Positions 50,430 to 53,110 of a stretch of DNA of 53,110 bases are shown here, piece after piece. The DNA is from Hyphomicrobiales bacterium. Lineage in GTDB: Bacteria > Pseudomonadota > Alphaproteobacteria > Rhizobiales > Beijerinckiaceae. The notes beneath the pieces are model-generated. The model searched no databases. It was not told where the DNA came from and saw only the letters and a program-made list of their open reading frames with translations. The stretch spans positions 1-53,110 of the forward strand of contig SEEM01000020.1 in the NCBI GenBank assembly GCA_004144595.1, given 5' to 3'. Numbering within the stretch: position 1 is the stretch's first letter; every line of letters starts with the position of its first letter. The translations under genes and the position numbers were made by a program.

Positions 50430-51203
50430 ATGTCTGAGCATAGCCTGAACGGTAAGGTTGCCATCATTGCAGGTGGCGGGAAAAACCTCGGCGCGTTGAT
50501 TGCAAACCAGTTTGTCGACGCTGGCGCGCGTGGCATCCTCGTCCATTACAACAGCGAGGGTTCGAGGGCGGAGGCCGAAAAGACCGCATCCGCCTTGAAG
50601 GCCAAGGGCGCGGAGGTCATGCTATTCCAAGGCGACCTGGCCTCCCAGGCCACCAACATCAAAATGTTCGACCAAGCGAAGAACCAGTTCGGTGGTATCG
50701 ACGTCGCCATCAACACGGCCGGCGTGGTGATCAAGAAGCCCTTCCTCGAGATCACCGAAGACGACTACGAAAAATCCATGAATGCCAATGCCAAGGCTGC
50801 ACTGTTCTTCATGCAGCAGGCGGGTCGTACCCTGAACGAGCGAGGAAGCATCGTCACGATCGTTTCCTCGTTGTTGGCTGCATACACACCCTACTACGGC
50901 ATCTATCCCAGCACGAAAGCGCCGGTCGAGCATTTCACCCGGGCTGCGTCGAAGGAATTCGGCGACCGCGGGATTTCAGTCAATGCGGTCGGCCCCGGAC
51001 CGATGAACACACCCTTCTTCTTTGGTCAGGAAACCCCGGATTCGATCGCATACAACAAGGCAGGCGCTGCCCTAGGCAAGTATTCAAAGACCGGCCTCAC
51101 CGACATCGAAGATATCGCGCCTCTGATCAAATTCCTGGTCACAGACGGGTGGTGGATCACCGGCCAGACCATTTTCGCCAATGGCGGCTACACGACGCGC
51201 TGA
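50430..51203 (+). CDS. Short-chain dehydrogenase/reductase (SDR) family oxidoreductase
   Basis: The 257-residue protein starts at the ATG nine bases after a strong AAGGAGG. It has the classical SDR cofactor site (GGGKNLG, residues 15-21), INTAG (94-98), and the catalytic Ser147, Tyr159 and Lys163 (YPSTK). The end FANGGYTTR is typical. The N-terminal HYNSEGSRAE after the second strand suggests preference for NADP. Substrate unknown. An aldehyde dehydrogenase gene follows after 63 bases, so the pair may oxidise an alcohol or aldehyde in steps. Confidence 0.92.
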   Translation: MSEHSLNGKVAIIAGGGKNLGALIANQFVDAGARGILVHYNSEGSRAEAEKTASALKAKGAEVMLFQGDLASQATNIKMFDQAKNQFGGIDVAINTAGVVIKKPFLEITEDDYEKSMNANAKAALFFMQQAGRTLNERGSIVTIVSSLLAAYTPYYGIYPSTKAPVEHFTRAASKEFGDRGISVNAVGPGPMNTPFFFGQETPDSIAYNKAGAALGKYSKTGLTDIEDIAPLIKFLVTDGWWITGQTIFANGGYTTR

Positions 51204-51266
51204 TGCGATCGGCGCCCGGGACGAACGCTCCCGGGCCAACCCCCTTATTGCCAGCGGAGCAGGTCC

Positions 51267-52748
51267 ATGGCTCGTACGGTACTGGTGCCCTATGAAGGCT
51301 GGACAAAGCAGTTCATCGCAGGGGAGTGGCGCGCCGGGCGTTCGGCAACGACCGTCATCGTCGACAAGAACCCATACGACGATTCTGAAATCGTCCGTAT
51401 TAGAGGCGCCTCGGTCGACGATGTGGATGATGCCTACGCCGCAGCCGTGAAGGCACAGGTTGCATGGGCCGCCTTGATGCCACGTGAGCGCGCTGACGTC
51501 CTGATGAGGGCATCACAGGTGTTCAAGGAGCGGTTCGACGAAATTGTCGCACTCCTGGCGCGGGAAGCTGGTGCGACCTCATTCTGGGGCCGCCAGATAT
51601 CCCGTCATGCGGCCATCTGCTGCAGCGAGGCCGCAGGCTACGCACAAAGGGCAGCCGGTGTGATTCTGCCATCCCTCCAACCGGGGCAGCAAAGTCAAGT
51701 TTATCGCAAACCCGTTGGCGTGCTCTCCCTGATTACCTCCTGGAATTCTCCAATCAATCTGACGCTACGCGCGCTCGCGCCGGCTCTTGCCCTCGGCAAC
51801 GCCGTCGTTCTCAAACCCGCCAGCGAAACCCCAATTACAGGCGGGCTCTTTCACGCCAAGGTATTCGAGGAAGTCGGGCTGCCAAAGGGGCTGTTCAGCG
51901 TGCTTGTCGGAGCCAGCACCGAGATCGCTGAGAGGCTGACTGGCCATGATGATGCCGCAGCCATATCCTTCACGGGCTCCACCCGTATCGGTCGTTCCTT
52001 GGTTGCCCAGAACGCCAATAACGCCCGCATGAAACGGATCGGCCTGGAGTTGGGAGGCAACGCCCCACTGGTGGTTCTAGACGACGCCGATCTCGAACAG
52101 GCCGCCAAAGCCATCGTATTCGGGCGTTTCCTGCATCAAGGCCAGATCTGCATGAGCACCAACCGCGTGATTGTTGACGCCGCGGTGCACGATGCCCTCG
52201 TCGACAAGCTCGTGCCACTTATCAAAGCACTGCCATTCGGTGATCCAGCCAACCCCCAGACAGTCGTTGGCCCGTTGATGACAAAGAAGGCAGTTGAAGG
52301 GGTGATCGAGAAGATCGAGAAAGCGAAGTCTGAAGGCGCCCGCATGCTGATTGGCGGACAGGTTGCAGGAAACGTAGTTCCCCCTCATCTATTCGTCGAT
52401 GTCATGCCGGAGCACGAGTTATCGAATGTAGAGATATTCGGACCCGTCCTGCCGATCATCAAAGTATCTGGCGACGCCGAGGCACTTGACTTGGCCAACA
52501 ATACTGAATTCGGACTAGCCAGCGCCGTTTTCAGCCGCGACATACGTCGCGCCGAACGCTTTGCCAACGGAATCGTGGCAGGTATGACCAATATCAACGA
52601 CCAGACGGTGCAAACCGATATCTACGGGCCGTTCGGAGGAGAGAAGAATTCTGGTTTTGGCCACTTCAATGGCGAATGGATCATCGAGGAATTCACGCGT
52701 CCACACTGGATCACCAAGCAAGTATTATCCCGCGATTACCCCTTCTAA
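51267..52748 (+). CDS. Aldehyde dehydrogenase family protein (aromatic-aldehyde type likely)
   Basis: The 493-residue protein has the complete catalytic set: Asn160 (TSWNSP), Lys183 (LKPASETP), Glu261 (LELGGNAP) and Cys295 (HQGQICMS). The length fits the family. Wording such as HQGQICMSTNRVIVD and IYGPFGGEKNSGFGHFNG is close to benzaldehyde or vanillin dehydrogenases, so an aromatic aldehyde substrate is likely but not certain. It follows the SDR gene on the same strand. Codon use is less GC-biased than in the core part of the window. Confidence 0.92.
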   Translation: MARTVLVPYEGWTKQFIAGEWRAGRSATTVIVDKNPYDDSEIVRIRGASVDDVDDAYAAAVKAQVAWAALMPRERADVLMRASQVFKERFDEIVALLAREAGATSFWGRQISRHAAICCSEAAGYAQRAAGVILPSLQPGQQSQVYRKPVGVLSLITSWNSPINLTLRALAPALALGNAVVLKPASETPITGGLFHAKVFEEVGLPKGLFSVLVGASTEIAERLTGHDDAAAISFTGSTRIGRSLVAQNANNARMKRIGLELGGNAPLVVLDDADLEQAAKAIVFGRFLHQGQICMSTNRVIVDAAVHDALVDKLVPLIKALPFGDPANPQTVVGPLMTKKAVEGVIEKIEKAKSEGARMLIGGQVAGNVVPPHLFVDVMPEHELSNVEIFGPVLPIIKVSGDAEALDLANNTEFGLASAVFSRDIRRAERFANGIVAGMTNINDQTVQTDIYGPFGGEKNSGFGHFNGEWIIEEFTRPHWITKQVLSRDYPF

Positions 52749-52933
52749 AAGCCCGTTCATAATTCAAATTCAATTAGACCCCTGCAAATCATAGACTGAG
52801 CGCAGTACGTCGCTGGGCGATTTGCTCGGCTATATCTCGTTCCAAAACAGCCCTCGCGATCGGCCGCCTCAAACTATCTTATCAGCGTGATGCACGGCGG
52901 GTCGCTTCTCCGGCTGAATCATTTCGATAGCAC

Positions 52934-53110
52934 TCAATTACCCATGCTATCTGGCTGCGCTTCCTCGCGTCGGTCAGGATGCATTTCCTCCCAAATATCT
53001 ATTGCGGCTAGAAGTTCTGCAAACTCGGACTCTTCGGGACCATAACCGGCAGTTTGGGCGAAGACAACGTCCGTTTCCGCGTCTTTGGTTGCGGCGATCG
53101 TGCGGCGATC
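52934..53110 (-). CDS. C-terminal end of a hypothetical acidic protein (5' partial)
   Basis: A minus-strand frame enters from the right edge and runs 58 codons to a TGA at 52934-52936. It reads as acidic, protein-like sequence (TDVVFAQTAGYGPEESEFA, then IDIWEEMHPDRREEAQ). The start lies beyond the window. I do not recognise it. The alternative is a chance open frame; the codon pattern favours a gene but only weakly. Confidence 0.4.
   Translation of the reverse strand, partial: DRRTIAATKDAETDVVFAQTAGYGPEESEFAELLAAIDIWEEMHPDRREEAQPDSMGN

Noticed and set aside
1-53110. CRISPR array
   Set aside because: I saw no series of regularly spaced direct repeats; the repeats present are isolated palindromes.

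Overview
The window is high-GC alphaproteobacterial DNA. The gene content points to the Hyphomicrobiales (Rhizobiales), and the flavour is close to Bosea or a relative: Omp25/RopB-type and OmpW-type outer membrane proteins, caspase-like periplasmic proteins, Bug- and TRAP-type binding proteins, a NodF/NodE-like pair, and dispersed palindromic repeats of rhizobial type. The genus is an inference; no rRNA gene is present. I support about 46 protein genes (two cut by the window edges), one tRNA-Gly(UCC), one insertion-sequence remnant, and a set of palindromic repeats and candidate operators.

Layout. 1-5 kb: the 3' end of a proline-rich secreted or kinase-like protein, a small hypothetical, a zinc-ribbon/lytic-transglycosylase fusion and a methyltransferase with a regulatory domain. 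5.3-7.4 kb: a caspase-like domain fused to an outer-membrane beta-barrel. 7.5-12 kb: tRNA-Gly and an orphan TRAP binding protein in an operon with a PAS-GGDEF-EAL protein. 12-14.6 kb: small exported proteins and DUF2891. 14.8-21.2 kb: a catabolic block (HpcH aldolase, Bug binding protein, GntR regulator, DHDPS-family lyase, IlvD/Edd dehydratase, 3-hydroxyacyl-CoA dehydrogenase-like enzyme), probably for a sugar acid or hydroxy acid. 21.2-27.2 kb: a phage-type DUF2793 protein, Asp/Glu racemase family, VanZ-like protein, exopolysaccharide-initiating phosphotransferase, an N-terminally short WecG-like protein and a cupin.

27.6-34.1 kb is a signalling block: two divergent paralogous membrane histidine kinases, a single-domain response regulator, OmpW, and a Rec-GGDEF-EAL protein. 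34.2-44.6 kb: an alpha-oxoamine synthase, an Omp25-like barrel, a caspase-Sel1 protein followed by its protease-free paralog, a DUF3137-LemA-OmpA operon, and an ACP plus ketosynthase pair resembling NodF/NodE. 44.8-48.0 kb: an oligopeptide-type binding protein and a D-aminopeptidase-like S12 hydrolase.

48.4-53.1 kb looks like accessory DNA. An IS5-family transposase remnant is followed by an AT-richer stretch, then a small membrane protein with LtrA, and an SDR with an aldehyde dehydrogenase.

The most notable signals are the two caspase-like loci. One has an Omp25-type barrel fused to the caspase domain; the other has a separate Omp25-type barrel gene directly upstream. Together they suggest a cell-envelope caspase/barrel module. 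Others are the zinc-ribbon/transglycosylase fusion and a perfect 18-bp palindrome next to the GntR gene.
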